Shown: positions 11,301 through 24,000 of the stretch, piece after piece
Layout of the letters: each line of letters opens with the position of its first letter
How positions within the stretch are numbered: the stretch's first letter is position 1
Program-made: the position numbers and the translations under genes
Assembly: GCA_003117195.1 (NCBI GenBank)
Contig: BDSI01000020.1
Span: forward strand, 1 to 64,000
DNA from: Eudorina sp. 2006-703-Eu-15
Lineage: Eukaryota; Chlorophyta; Chlorophyceae; Chlamydomonadales; Volvocaceae
DNA length: 64,000 nucleotides
Direction of reading: 5' to 3'
Notes under the pieces: generated by a model
Told to the model about the DNA's origin: nothing
What the model saw: only the letters and a program-made list of their open reading frames with translations
Database searches by the model: none

Positions 11301-13081
11301 GTGGCCCACGGCAATCCATGGCTTCCTCCGGGGCGTGTCGGTTCTATCAATTTCAGTGCGGTACAAGTAGCTAGCCGCCCACCATAACGAAGCATCCTGA
11401 CGAGGCACACATGTCTGTTGTTAGTTGGGCGGCCGGCGGGCCGGGGCCACACGGGAGGACGGCCGCCGGGTCGTCCTCGGATGCTCCCGGGCATGTGTGG
11501 CGCAGGTACGTCATCGTCCTCATTGTAGCAGCGCGACACAAAGGCTTTTACTCGAGATGTCTGGAACCCCTTTCTTGGGCTATTTTTCTTTGCGGTCCTG
11601 CCAGCAAGCCCTGCTTACACTCGGATACGGAGAGCGCGGCCGCCGTGAGGCCGCCTAGGTGCGATGCGGTTGGTCTTTGCCGGGGGTGGGTGCAGACTGC
11701 AGAGGTGGTTTTGGGTGGGGTGAATGAAGCAGTCAAGGAATGGTACAGCGCACCCCACGACGGGGTCAAATTGAAAATAGAAATAAACCCGAATACCACG
11801 ACGGGGTATCACGGGGGCGGTTTCCGGCAGGGGTGATGTTGCGTCCCTTCCCCGGTCGCTGCGGGTCGTACAGGGGTTACCGGGTCGTACAGGGGTTACC
11901 GGGTCGTGCCTTACGATCGCCGTCTCCTGGACCGGGAGCTGCAGCGGCCAATCCATCAGAGCAGCCCCCCGTGAATGAACGTCACAGCGGACCGCGCAGG
12001 GACATCATCGGTCCCTCCCAGCCATGGCACGTTTCAAGTGCAGCCTGTAGGCATAAGTACCGTATCCAGTTTTTTGTGCGCAACCATGTGTCACTTCTGT
12101 CGAGCCTTGGCAGCGGTTAACGAATTGACTCCCCCCTTTCCGATGCCGGTAGGGTAGTTTGCCCCCCATCCCCTCTTATCGCCCAGAGGGAGGGCCCGCG
12201 TCACAGCCCCCTGCCGGTGCCGCTCTCAGTCCTCCTGTCGGCCCTTGCGGACGCCCGCGCGATCAAATCGAAGTACTAACCTCCACCCAACCCCACCACT
12301 AACACCACCCCGCATCCCCACCCCCACTTCGAGCCCTGCGCGGCACTGCGATTTCCCCCGCTCAAACCAATCCACACATGTTGCAGGCTGGGCGGCCCTC
12401 CCCGCGCCCCTCTTGCTGGCCCCTGCTGTGACCACTGACATGCCACGTGTGTGCGCACACCCGTGATGGCCCGGAGAGGCCCTGACCCGTAGAGACCCCG
12501 CCCGGTCCCCGCCCCGACACACTTGCCGGATACGGTTGATCGCAAACCGACCCAACTGGACGGCACTGACCTACCCACCCACCTGCCCTACCACGCGACC
12601 CATCCGGCGCCCTGCACCGGCCCGCGCGGCTCCAACCGAGAAACCCACCCCGCCGTGACCATTTCCGGCCTCCGAAGAACAATCTGTACCTCGGTCCAGC
12701 AGTCCGGCAGTCCCGCCATTCACCCGGCTGGCAGCGCAACGCACCCGGCTGCCTCCCCCGGTCTGGCCCGCACCGGCGAGGCGTTTCCTCCCTTTTCCCC
12801 CTCCCTCCCTCCCTTGCCCCCTCCCTCCCCCCTTCCTCCCGTCGCCTCATCATCCCCACACCCACCCAGCACCCACCCAGACCGATCGCCAACTCACCCC
12901 CCGGCCAGTGCCGCTGTCCTCCTGTAAGCCATCCGATATGCGCACTCACCCGGCAAAGTACGGAGCACACGCGGGGACGGCGGCGCATTTCTGCCGCTGC
13001 CCCATTGGTTCGCCTTTCGGGAGAGACACCCACCCCAACTCATCGCCCGCCCTCCCGCCCTCCCGCCCTCCCGCGCTCCAC

Positions 13082-16000
13082 TCATCGCTCGTCATTGCGC
13101 TCTGCCGCCACCGCCGCGGCATGGGCCGCTGACGCCTCCTGCCTGCCCGGCGGCAGCGGCTGCAGCCTCTCCCGCCGATTTCCCCCACGCGCCTCGGCCT
13201 CCCGCTGCGACCAGCAACACCAGGTCGCGGTCGCCCGCTGTACGGCCTGGTCGTACTGGTGCCACATGAACGCGTCCTCGAACCCCGAGATCACTGTGGC
13301 GGGCCGCGGCACGTGCAGAATCCGTACAGACTCGTACGGTGGTGCCAGGAGAAGGTCCTGCAGCTCCCGATCCGTACGGGGCCCGTCCAATATGACCTCG
13401 GAGCCGTCCACGTCTTTGCTGCTGCTGCTACTGCTGCTACTGTTGTCGACTCCCACTCTAACGCGGAGGATGGCGGGTTTCGCCGTCTGCGGGAGTGACG
13501 GGGCAGCTGGGAGTTCTGGAGAGGTGCCCGACGTGGCCGTGTTAGCCGAATGGCCCGATCGCCGATTAAGCCTGCAGCTCCCCATAGTCAAGCCGGTGTG
13601 CCCCTGACCACCACCACCACCACAGCCACATATGCCGCCGACCACGCTTCTTACCACCGGTGGATGACCTCGCCGCCACCAACACTCAAGGTCCTAACGA
13701 CCCAGGCTCTCACGGCACCCACCGCTCAGTGCACTTTGGCCCGGGCGACAGGAACCGACCCACGGGTCGTCAGCTCTCGACCCGCACTCATCACCCATCA
13801 TGTCAGCCCCAGCCAGCCCCACCCACCCACCCACCCAGTCACCCACCCTCAGCTGCGGGTCCGTCCGCGGGTTGGTGAGGAAGGAGGGCTCCCGCACCTC
13901 CGCCACCCGCCAGCCGGCCCCTGGTCCCAGCAGGGCGTGGGGCTGCGGGTCGGGCACCCGCAGCTCCCCGCCGGTCAGCAGCCGGGCCCGGAACACCTGG
14001 CAGCACCACATTGGGGGGGAGACGAGGGGGATATAGGAAATGGGTAGACAGGGGCGGGGGTGCAATGCTTGCGATGAGCGGAGGGGTCCCGGGAGGGGGA
14101 CCTGAGAGAAGGTGCTGGCGGCTGGGCTGCCTGGAACCCGGAGACCGGCCCAGGTTTAAAACCCTCCCGACAGAGGCGCTGAGGATGGCGGGAACGCTCT
14201 CGGGAGCTCGGAGGCGGTCCCGAGATGACCACCGCACCCCGGGGGGGCTGTGTACCCACCGCCTGTTGCACCTCCCCACACGCTGCAGGCCGGCTGCCGC
14301 CTCCTCGGGCGCCTGCGCTCCTCCGTCTACCTCCCTTTCCCCAGCCCTCAGTTAACTTCCGCCCCTGCTCCCTGCCCCCTTCTGCGGCTCCTGAACCCCA
14401 GGGTCCGACTTACATGGCTGAGCGGGCATGTGAAGGGGAAGGTGGTGTGCCTCTCAGAGGTGATGCGGCAGGCGGTGGTGGCGAACCAGTTCTTCGCGCA
14501 GTAGCACCGAAACTACGGTAGGTTCCGAAAAAGGGAGGGGAGGGGCGTCAGGAACATGTAGCGCGCACTACCAGCTCTTGGCGGTGACATCCCGTTGACA
14601 CAGGCAGAGGGGGGGGACCACATCACCCAAGCGAAAACGCGCACGCCGTGTCGTACACGCAGGGCCGCGCTGGCGCCCATCCGATCCTTCCGCGTCCGAC
14701 TTCCGCTCCCCCGGGGTGACCCGGCAACTACGCCTCCCTCCCCCCTCCCCCCTCCTGTTCGCCCCAGTCATGCCTCACGACCCGCAGTGCATCCTTGGCT
14801 GCTCCATTGCCGCCTGTAACACACAGACACACAGACACCTGACAGGACACACAGACACCTGACAGACACACAGACACCTGACAGACACACAGACACCTGA
14901 CAGGACACACAGACACCTGACAGACACACAGACACCTGACAGGACACACAGACACCTGACAGGACACACAGACACGGACGCCTGCGGGAGGTGCGCCGCT
15001 CGGATTCCAAAATGACTAACTGCGTGGCGTCCCTAAACCTCGGCCGGCACATCCTGCCAGGCCCCTCGGGGTCTGCTTTATCTGCTTTATCCCCCTTTAT
15101 CCCCCTTCCACACACAGACACCAACTGGCCCCCTGGTCCCCCCCTCACGCACCCCCCAATGTGTCCAATAATTTCCTAATCCCTACGCCCTCCCCCCCTT
15201 ACACACACAACCCCCCCTCCGCTCACCTGCGGCAGCACCAGCGTCCTGTTGAGCGCCATGGCCAGCGCCACGGCCCAGTAGGTCTGTTGCAGCTGGGCGG
15301 ACAGGGCCCTGAGCGCCCAGGTCGCCATGTCGCCCGTGCGGCTGGCCGGCCAGTCGTTGTAGCCGGCGGGCATCTGCAACCACCACAACCACCAACACAA
15401 CCACCGGGGGCCGCCGCCCAGTGGTGAGCGGTCCGGGGCACGGACCTTTGGAACCGGCAATTGCAGCCCAGGGCCATGGCCAACCTGGAGGTCCGCACCT
15501 CCGCCTCCTCCTCCCCATTCCAATCGGGCCTTAGCTCTGGCAGTAGCGCAGCTTCAACTTGTCCACGAATGTCCTGCATCCCTCCCCCTCCTGCCTCTGA
15601 CCCCTCCTCCCCCTCCCTCCCTCCCTCCCTTTCGGCGCACCTCCCAGTGCTCCAGCTCGAAGGTCAGCAGCCTCTCCGGTCGGTAGTAGCCCGGGGGGTC
15701 CACGAACACCCGGGCGTCTCTCATGCACTGCCGCTTGCTCTCCAGGCTCTTACCGCCCCACACCCAGTGGACCTCGTACAGCGGGTGCAGGAGGACCTGT
15801 GCGGGGCGAGGAGGAGGGGGGGGAGCGGGAGGGGTGGGAAGGCCAGAGGAGGGGGAGGAGAAGGAAGGGGAGGAGGAAGAGCGGAGGTGGGCGGCATGAG
15901 GAGAGGGGCGAGTCCGAGGCGGGGGGCCCGGAGGAGTAGCCCGGGGTGTCAGCGTGGGTTTTGTGCGGGTGCGGGTGCGGGTGCGGGTCTTGGTAATGTC

Positions 16001-18372
16001 GGGAATGCAACGAACTGGTGCAACGGACTGATGACCTGACGCGGGTGGGGCGTGTGGAAGCGTTACAGGAACCAAGCACACGGCCGGGAAGCAGCGGCAC
16101 CGCTAGACCGCTGACCAGCAGCCCGTCCCTGGAGTCGTACCACATCACCCCAGCACGTGCTGCCCGCACCCTGCCACTGTGCCACATCGCTTGCTGCTGT
16201 AACCCACCTGACCCCGGGTTCCCCACCTGTGTCCTTCAACCACCCCTCCTCGCCTCCCCCCCCACACACCCGGGTGCCTCCGACCCGCCCCAATCCGCCC
16301 GGCCCCTGCAGCTAGGACCCCCCCCTCCGCCTCAACACACAGCCGAACCCGCCCTCACCTCATGCAGCCTCGCCGTACCAAAGCCGTACGTGTGGGAGAA
16401 CGACGACACGGGCAGGCAGCCCACCGCCACCCCCTCCACGTCCGCCCCCGCCACCCCGGGCGCCCCAGCAGCCAGGTAGGTGTGCCGCAGCGGCCCGCCC
16501 CGGGGCCAGGGCACCCCGGGCTGCTTGCCGCCCGTGCGGCGGCGGGTCCCACCGTCCGCCTCCCGCCTCGCCGCGTTCGCCTCCACCTGCGACAGGTCGT
16601 AGGTGGCCGGCAGGGCTAGGTACTTGAGCGCCAGGCTGGAGCCCCTCACCAGCAGATTGAGACCCTGCTGGTCGTCCCCCGAGTAGCCAGCTGCGGGGTA
16701 ACGGGAAAGGAGGGGGAGGGGGAGGGGCGGGTGGCGAAGAGCGGAGCGGATTGGTGGAGATGATGGGAGGACGGAGAGAGGGAGGGAGGAAGAGGGGAGG
16801 GTACGAGGCGGAAGTGGGGTAGGGTTTCTGATTTCTTTCCTTAACATCCACCCCACCCCACCCCACCCACCCCACCCACGCACCCGCCTTGATGGCCAGC
16901 CAGGAGCGCATCAGCCGGGCACCCGCCTCACCGCCGCTCACCCAGTACACCCCTGGAGGGCCCGGGGCGAGGGCCGGGAGGGGAGGGGGGTAAGGGAGAA
17001 AAGAGGCTGGCAGGGATGGCTCGGCAGTGTCAAGGAAACATGGCAAGGGGTGCACCACAACTCCCCTACCCCACAGAAAGCGAGGCTTCAGATGCCCCCC
17101 TCAAACCCGTCCGGGCCCGGGCCCGGGGCCCCCTAACCCCCCTCCCCTCGGTGGTTGGTGCCCCCTCGGTGCCCCCTCGCCTGTGTTGAGGTTGTAGCTG
17201 GGGTCGCACGAGTGCTCCAGCCCCGAGTCCCCGCCGTCCGTGGCCCGGTTGAGGGTGGTGAGCAGGTCGGTGCTGAACACCGCAGTGGGGCCCGGGGAGG
17301 CCCCCGCGGCCGCCGCCAGCCTGGGGGCCTCGAGACCGCCCGCTGAGGCGGCGGCAGCGGCGGCGGCCGCGCCGGGGGAGAGGTCGCCCCAGGGCGGCTG
17401 ACTCAGGCTCAGCAGCAGCGGCAGCGGGTCCCGAAACCACGTCACGTCGATGTCTGAGTGTACGACATTGAAACCTAGGTCCACCAGGCTGGCTACAGCC
17501 GCCACCTTGGCCCACGTGGCGCCCTTCCAGTTGCTGCTGAGCCAGATGTAGCCGGAGTCGCTGTTGCTGCTGCCGCCTGAGCTGCCACCGCCGCTTCCGC
17601 CGCCGCTGTCATCGTCGTCGTTGCCGCCGCGGCCGCCGCCCGCTGCTCGCCTCCGCCTCCGCTTCTTCGCCCCGCGCGGCTCATCAGTCACTGGGTTGAA
17701 ATGGGTTTCGGGATGGAGGGCGAGGGTTCGGCGAGGAAGGGGGTGTGGCGGCACCACCGGTGGTAGGTGGGTGTGGCCATGTGGCCGTGCGGCGATGTCA
17801 GGCCGGGGTGAGGAACGGATGGGGCCGCATGTGGAGGCTCAACGACAAAGGTTACGACCAGCGGCAGCAGCAACAACAGCAGCAGCCGCAGCACCGCAGA
17901 TCTGCGCTCATCGGCCCAGCCAGGCAGGCAGCCAGGCAGGCTATAAGGATGTGCGTATGTGCTGTATGTACCAGAAAGGGAGAAGCGGTGGTCGGTGTGA
18001 TCTGCCCCGCTGGGAAGTTGGCTGCTCACCGTTGGCAGGCTGGGCGACCAGCACGCAACGGTCGCCGTACCCGGCCGCCTCAACCGCCGCCGCCGTGTCG
18101 TTGCCCATGGCGGCAATCAGCCAGCCGCGGACCCCCGCGGCCTGCACTGATGCCACCCAGGAGGGGCCGAAGTAGTCCCACAGCAACAGATCTACGGCAG
18201 TCACGAGGAGTGTGTTGTTGAGCGCGACGTCCGGCACACTTGCTCTCGACACCGGATCGCATTTTGCGCTGGCATGTTGAGCCCAGAAGCTGACTGCAGA
18301 GCAGGAAAGCAGCGTGACGCAGATTGCCTGAAGGGTTTGTTGCGTGCTGCGACGGTGTTTGGGAAAAGGCAT
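13082..18372 (-). CDS. GT77-type nucleotide-diphospho-sugar (arabinosyl) transferase, 9 exons, 736 aa
   Basis: Exons in gene order: 18372-18030, 17690-17181, 16952-16884, 16690-16359, 15796-15641, 15373-15227, 14512-14414, 13996-13847, 13486-13082. The joined frame is 736 codons plus TGA. The N-terminus is basic then hydrophobic, ending AQHASA, like a signal peptide or type II anchor. A Nucleotid_trans (PF03407-like) core follows: VNNT-like start (LNNTLLVTAVD), the metal/nucleotide-binding SDIDVTWFRDP (Asp about 194 and 196), NLNTGVYWV, GDDQ (about 313) and HTYGFGTARLHE (about 410). The XEG113/RRA-like C-terminal region has ALNRTLVLP, FRCYCAKNWF, VREPSFLTNPRT and a final ATWCCWS. Plant relatives arabinosylate extensins in the Golgi; an equivalent role on Hyp-rich wall glycoproteins is inferred. 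Intron 2 uses a GC donor (17180-17179). The start of exon 9 is less certain than the others. Linkers are Gly/Ser/Ala-rich. Confidence 0.9.
14815..14979. repeat. ACAGACACCTGACAG minisatellite in glycosyltransferase intron 6
   Basis: Alternating units of CACACAGACACCTGACAG with or without an added GA repeat about nine times between exons 7 and 6 of the GT77 gene. Cys/Ser/Val-rich frames over it are artefacts. Confidence 0.9.
15535..15570 (+). repeat. Dispersed short intronic repeat, copy in GT77 intron 5
   Basis: CTCTGGCAGTAGCGCAGCTT and the following bases match the repeat at 7878-7917 with a few substitutions. Here it lies antisense to the host gene. Confidence 0.6.
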
Positions 18373-21025
18373 CTGTGCTGTTGCTGTCGCTGATTCATTT
18401 CAACAATTTAGCTTTTCTTCCTTCACATGCCGCTTATAGGCATCACGTGGCTTCGCCCCTGCGGTAGCTACGCCAACAGGCAATAGTCCGATCCATCATA
18501 AGCATTTGACGCAACTAAAGAACCAAATGTATTTGCTATATTTGTGCGTAATGCAGTCCATGCTGTTGTGACTAAAACCGATGACGGATAGGTACGAAGG
18601 GCAAAATGCTTATAGCGATGGGGATTGAAGCACAATTTACCAACTGCTTCATGTTCATATATCCCACTAGCCTCAAGGAAGTGATCGACTGGGCAAATTC
18701 TCTCCTATCGTACGGCACGTCTTTCGGACTTCCCAGCGCCCAGCCGAACATGGACCGCATGAAACGTTTCCTTATGTTACGTAACAAATTGCATCGTTTC
18801 ATCGCTGCTTTCAAGCCTTCTTGATGACGGCCTTAACAGGACGCGGTCGGGCCAGGACCAGCGCCAACTCGGCTCTCAACACTCCAATCGACTGTGGTAC
18901 AGCAATTTGATATCTTTGTGCCAGATCCAATCCTTGGTGTTCCCCTCCTCGGCTGTGTGCATGCGCTGTTCAGGAGGGTCCACACCACCGCCTCATCCAC
19001 CTTTGGGTACATCCCAAGGCTCCTGTCAGTGTGTCCATGACGCCGTCGAGTTGTCCTCTCCTAGGCACACACCCACGGCAGTCCGCTGTTGGTGCTATCC
19101 GTCGTCGGCCCATGATGACTTATCCGCCTACGACCGCGTTGTCGGACCTGCGTTTTTTCGTGACCGTTGCGGGGAGGTCCCGGTCCTTCGGAACCTGTCA
19201 GAGAGCGCGCGGAAGCAGACAGGCGAGGAGCAGGTTCTGCGGTCGCGCACATGGAGCCTCTGTGCGTGTCTTCCGTGCGACCGCGGTAGCTGGCATACGG
19301 GCCAGTGGATGCCACAGCGTCACTGCAGCACTCGGCCTCCGGGGCCGAGGCACACGGTAGCCATACCGAGGGACCATCACTCGGGGGGAGGCGGGGGGGG
19401 GACGCGACGCGGGGGACCACCTAAGTAAGGGCCACCGCCCGACTGACTGCGGGGACTCGAGGGGTCGAGAAGGCACGTCCCTCCGCGGTCCGTCGCACTG
19501 CGGGGGTGTGCGATGGCCCACAAGATCTGAACGGAAGGTCCTCCCGCATCCAATATTCCACATCCCACATGTGCCGTACTGAAGCAGTACCCCCAGACAC
19601 GCGTCACGGCGCATGATCCCAAAGCTTCACCTGCGCGCTGTGTCCGTTGCAGTGCTTGGTCGGTTGGGACAATCGGCCCAACCGGGCCAAGCACAACATA
19701 TCCAGCACAGGAAGACACGGCCAAAAACGCCCACGTCGCCGTGGGCGCAAGGACAGGACATCCGAGTCGCCCAACGCCCCTCCCTCCTGCCCCCCCCCCG
19801 GGGTTGACCTCCACCACTCCGCGGCATGCGTGTCGCACGCGCATGAACCATCGCACACCCCACCACCACTCCCACTCCCACTCCCACTCCCACCACTACC
19901 AGTACCATTGCAAGCGTGCACGTGTGCCTGACCTCCAAAACCGGAACCTCCAACCATACCCGACTCAACTAACAGAACCAGCAAGACAGGGTACACCTCA
20001 TTCGAGGCCGCTAACGCGCTAAAACTGGCGAGAACTGAAAACCAAACACGATGAACCGCCGGCACCCAAACACACGTTTGCAGCTTTGCACAGTGGAAAG
20101 ACCCGGCTGGACCCCCACGTCAAAGGCTGCAAGAAGAAACGGCTGTCCGCGATGTACCGGCAAGCACCTACCGCCCCTACGCCGCCGCCACCGCTTTGAC
20201 ACCCCGGCACAGGAGACTGGGGGCGGCAGTAGCCTCATTTGAACCATGATACACCTCCACCTGACCTGAACAATCTCGAGTGCAGCACCAGACCCCAACG
20301 CGCGGGCGGCAGACCCAGCCCTCGCCCCCTAGCCTCGAGGGGGCCGGGGATGGGGAGGGAAGGGCGTTCCGCAGGCGCTGCGGGCTCGCCTCCCAGCCTG
20401 ACAAGTGCCAACCTAAAACACACTTACAACATGACCACCACCAGACAGGTTCGGATACCACACGCATCGGCGTGCGTCGACGTCGCGGCTACAAACGCAC
20501 CTGTTTCAAGTAAAGCCTACGAAAAGACTACGAAACGCAAACAAAAAAACACAGGCCGCCGCACAGGCATCACGCAAACATTATGATCCTCCCCGCCTGC
20601 CATGGCAATGTACAGCTGAGCAGAAGGAAAGGAGAATCCTGGCGAGCCCGCGCGCGTCCGAGTTTCAGCGCCCTTGAATCTGGGGCATTAATACCCACCA
20701 CGGCCCATCGCCCCTCTGCTCGATTGCCGGGTTCGCACCAGTTCCACATCGCCGGCCATCCATCCGGTTTATCTTGGATCCGTGGGAGGAAAGCACGCGT
20801 TCCAAACAAAGACACGCTCCTGACCCGGGCGCCTCCAATCGCGACATCGACAGCGAGATGTGTCGCGGCTTTTCGGCCCAACCCGCAACCGCTCAGCGAC
20901 TAGGCGCGGTTGCACTCCTGCGGGCTTCCAATGGCGCCCAGTGCTGGGCGCACGCCCGTCATCTCCCCATGCCCTGGCATGCCAGCCCTGACATCCACAC
21001 CGTGATGTCCGCTAGTTTGCCTTAG
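18373..21025. other. Intergenic region between GT77 and transporter genes
   Basis: No gene can be assigned. The stretch at 18600-18826 is AT-richer than its surroundings and holds a + strand open frame of 72 codons with a Leu/Asn/Met-rich end. A second protein-like run is seen at about 18895-19040. Both could be eroded transposon coding sequence, but no motif was recognised. 19380-19430 is G-rich and 19850-19910 holds a short CCACTC repeat. TTACA at 20424-20428 could be the poly(A) signal (TGTAA on the - strand) of the transporter gene. Confidence 0.35.
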
Positions 21026-24000
21026 TCAGCCCTTCGCATTGAGCAGCGGAGCTCGCTCGCCCTGGCCGGCAGCTGTCACGGCGCCGTGACCGTTGATGTA
21101 CTGGCGGTTATTTCCGTTTGCCGCAACGACCACCGCGCCGTGGCCGTTGCCGTGCACCTCAGCCGCGCCGGCGGGGGCCGGTGCGGTGATTCCGTTCGCG
21201 CAGGGGCTGCCGTTGGTGGCGCAGCCATTCGCGGTGTGGCCATCCACGTGCCCGTCGTACACATTGGCGCAGTTGAAGTGGACGTCGTCGAACACCATCC
21301 AGCCGCGTTTCTTGGCGTACTGCGAGCGAGGAGGAGTGGGTGGCGCGTGCACGCCATCCGTAGGGTTTGCTGCAGCAAGTCTGGACAGCGTTTGTGTGGA
21401 GCAGGAGGGCTCTTCGCCGGCACGGGGATTTGATTGTTTGAGGTGCCCCGGAGGTGCCGTGGGCGCTGCCTCCCCCTGACCTTCGAATGTGATTCGGGCC
21501 CCCTAAACCCAGCATGCAGCCGGGGAAACGTTTTCGTAGAGTTGCGGGGAACCGCTGCCCCCACCCCGCGGCTCGCTGCCCCAGCCCCGCTGCCTGCTGC
21601 CCCAGGACCCTCCAGTGACGCACTGGCGCCCCACACGCCCAACCCTTCACAGTATGACCAGCGCCACCACCGTCACCGGCCGCAGCACCACCCCCAGCCG
21701 GGGGGGCCGTGACGGGGGAGCCATCCCACCCGCATTCCCCCGGCAGCCATGCCTTACCTGCAGTGAGGGGTGCATCACGAAGCCCAGCACGATGGCCCCC
21801 AGGGTCCAGCCGCACGTCTCCCAGTCCCGGTTCACGAAGGGCATGGCCAGCACCACCAGCAGCAGCGCCGAGGCCGGCAGCAGCATCAGCACCAGGCCCC
21901 ACGTGGGAAGGGGCACCCTGGAGGGGGGCGAGGAGAAAAGGGGGGAGGAGGGGGACGCGGGTGCAGCTGAACGCGGACGGGGTCGGCAGGCGGGGTGCGG
22001 GTGCGTCAGATGACACCAAGGTATTAAAGCGACGGGTGTTCAGCGAGCGATGGATGAGGTGCTCGGCCCCCAGACCACCACCACCGCCACCACCACCACC
22101 ACCACCACCACCACCACCACCACCACCACCACCACCACCACCACCACCACCACCACCACCACCACCACCACCACCACCAGATGCCAGACGTCGGATCTCT
22201 GTCGACTCCCCACCACCACCAGGTGCCCGACGCGACATCTTGCAATTCACAGGGTTAATGTTTTGTAGTAATAGATCCGTGCCACAATACAAAGTGGCAC
22301 CGTGTCGTGTTTGACGAGAGCCATACACTGGGCAGCTACCGATCCAAGCTTGTCACGGCGGCTGCCGCCGTCACTGCGGACAGGCGATGGATGTGCACGG
22401 GGACGCCTTTGAAGAACTCCATCGACGACCTGCTGGGCCAGTTCGGCCGCGCGCCGCGTGTCCCGCCGCGCGGCCAGCAACTTTTGCAGGATGCGCGGCA
22501 GCAGACCGCGGCGATCGTCTGGCGCCGCGGCAGCAGCCGCGGCGTCTTGTGGCGGCTGCGGCTGAGACTGCGGCTGCGGCTGTGCAAAGCGACACGTGCG
22601 CACCGTGCGCAGGCCGCTCGCCGCGTCCACCACGTCGTAGCTCACGTCCGCGTACGCGACGCCGGGCAGGTTCATCGATAGCAGATTTGTTGCACTGACA
22701 TTTACTGGCGCCAAGTCACCGGAGCAGGACCCCGATGTGCGGTTCCTTGGACCATGGCCGGGCCCCACTGGCAGCACTACGCGGCGATACGGCCCTGCTA
22801 GCCCGGCAAGGTTGTAGCGCAGTTTGCAGCGCTGACATGACCTCAGCACACGCGAAAGCATCGCGTGATATCCCCAGCCTCAGCGCCGCCGCATCCGGGA
22901 CGCCATGCCGCCGGTCGCACCACTCACCTGTACGGCCGCGGCAGGTCGGGTCGCTTGATGCGCAGCCAGACGAAGGCCGCGAACTCCAGCAGCTCCGCCA
23001 GGCAGTAGATGGCGTTGAGCATCGTCACAATCTCCTCGAACGACTTGTACGCCAGGCACAGCACGCCCAACGAGCTCAGAATGATGCCGTACACCGGGGT
23101 GCCGTACCGCGACCGCCGGCCCAGCGCTCGTGGCAGGAACCCGCGCTCCGCCATGCCCTGGACCTGTGGCGGGGAAGTCGGTCGATGGGGCCGGGGCGAT
23201 GACTTTCCGACCGTAAGCACACGTCCGTGATGCACAGTGGCAACCGGAGGCATCGGATGCTGGCTGGCTGTGGCGTAGCAAGCCCTATGTAGATTCGCAA
23301 GAGCCGGTGCCGTACGGACGATGCCACGTCATCAATGAACTAGGGCCTCATTTCCGTGCGGAGTCATCCTGCTCGGCAGCGTTGCAACTCCAGGGAGCCT
23401 CGCTCCCTCCCCGAGGACGTTTTCCTGGCCTCCTGGATTCATATGCCAGGATGCAGAGGACCATCACCACCACCACCACCACCACCACCACCACCACCAG
23501 CGGCCCCGATGAACCCACGCCGAGCCTTCACAAGCTCTCCTTCACGAGCTCTCCCCGACTCCCCAACCTCCTGCCGCACCTGGTACGAGTCCGAGGCCAT
23601 CTCCGCCTGGTACTGCCCCACTTGGCTGCACGCCGCCGCCACGACGATCCAGGCCGCCAACCAGGGCCCCCCCACCTGCGGAACAGCCCAGAACCCGCCG
23701 GGATGGGAGCATTCTAAACACGTACCGTACGGTGTACAAGCGTACAGTAGTGCTCAACGCATTTTTTGTCTCTGTATTTCACGTTCTGCTGTACTTCCCA
23801 ACGAACGACGTGCCGGGGTGTGCCATCAGGCCGCACCTCAAAGGAGCCCTCTCACTCAGAGCGGCACAGATGGGCCAGCAGTCCCCTTCCCTTGGGGAAC
23901 AGTCGGCGCCGGTCCTGCTCCTCACATCTCTCGCCCGCACGACCCAGATCAGATGATCAAGGGCCCGCTCTCCCTCACCAGCACCGCATCAGATACACCC

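Larger units (their letters stand above)
10541..13081. other. Intergenic region between LINE remnant and glycosyltransferase gene
   Basis: This region has repeats but no recognisable gene: the dispersed repeat at 10613-10715, a CATATGG tandem at about 10916-10940, a 26-bp tandem array at 11177-11300, a 21-bp duplication (CGTACAGGGGTTACCGGGT type) at about 11860-11910, and a Pro/Thr-type C-rich stretch at 12280-13080, which is the 3' flank of the convergent glycosyltransferase gene. Confidence 0.5.

Noticed and set aside
18606..18824. Small + strand open frame of 72 codons
   Set aside because: Contains some plausible helical sequence, but no homology, no splice context and an equally long antisense frame; left as unassigned.
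21159..22328. 389-codon - strand frame with a poly-Gly core, and + strand poly-Pro/poly-Thr frames
   Set aside because: They arise from the CCA microsatellite in transporter intron 8; the real exons 9 and 10 are in other frames.
22247..22520. C-terminal half of the - strand frame opposite the SNF2 fragment
   Set aside because: It is simply the antisense of the helicase reading; only the part above about 22540 has independent protein-like character.
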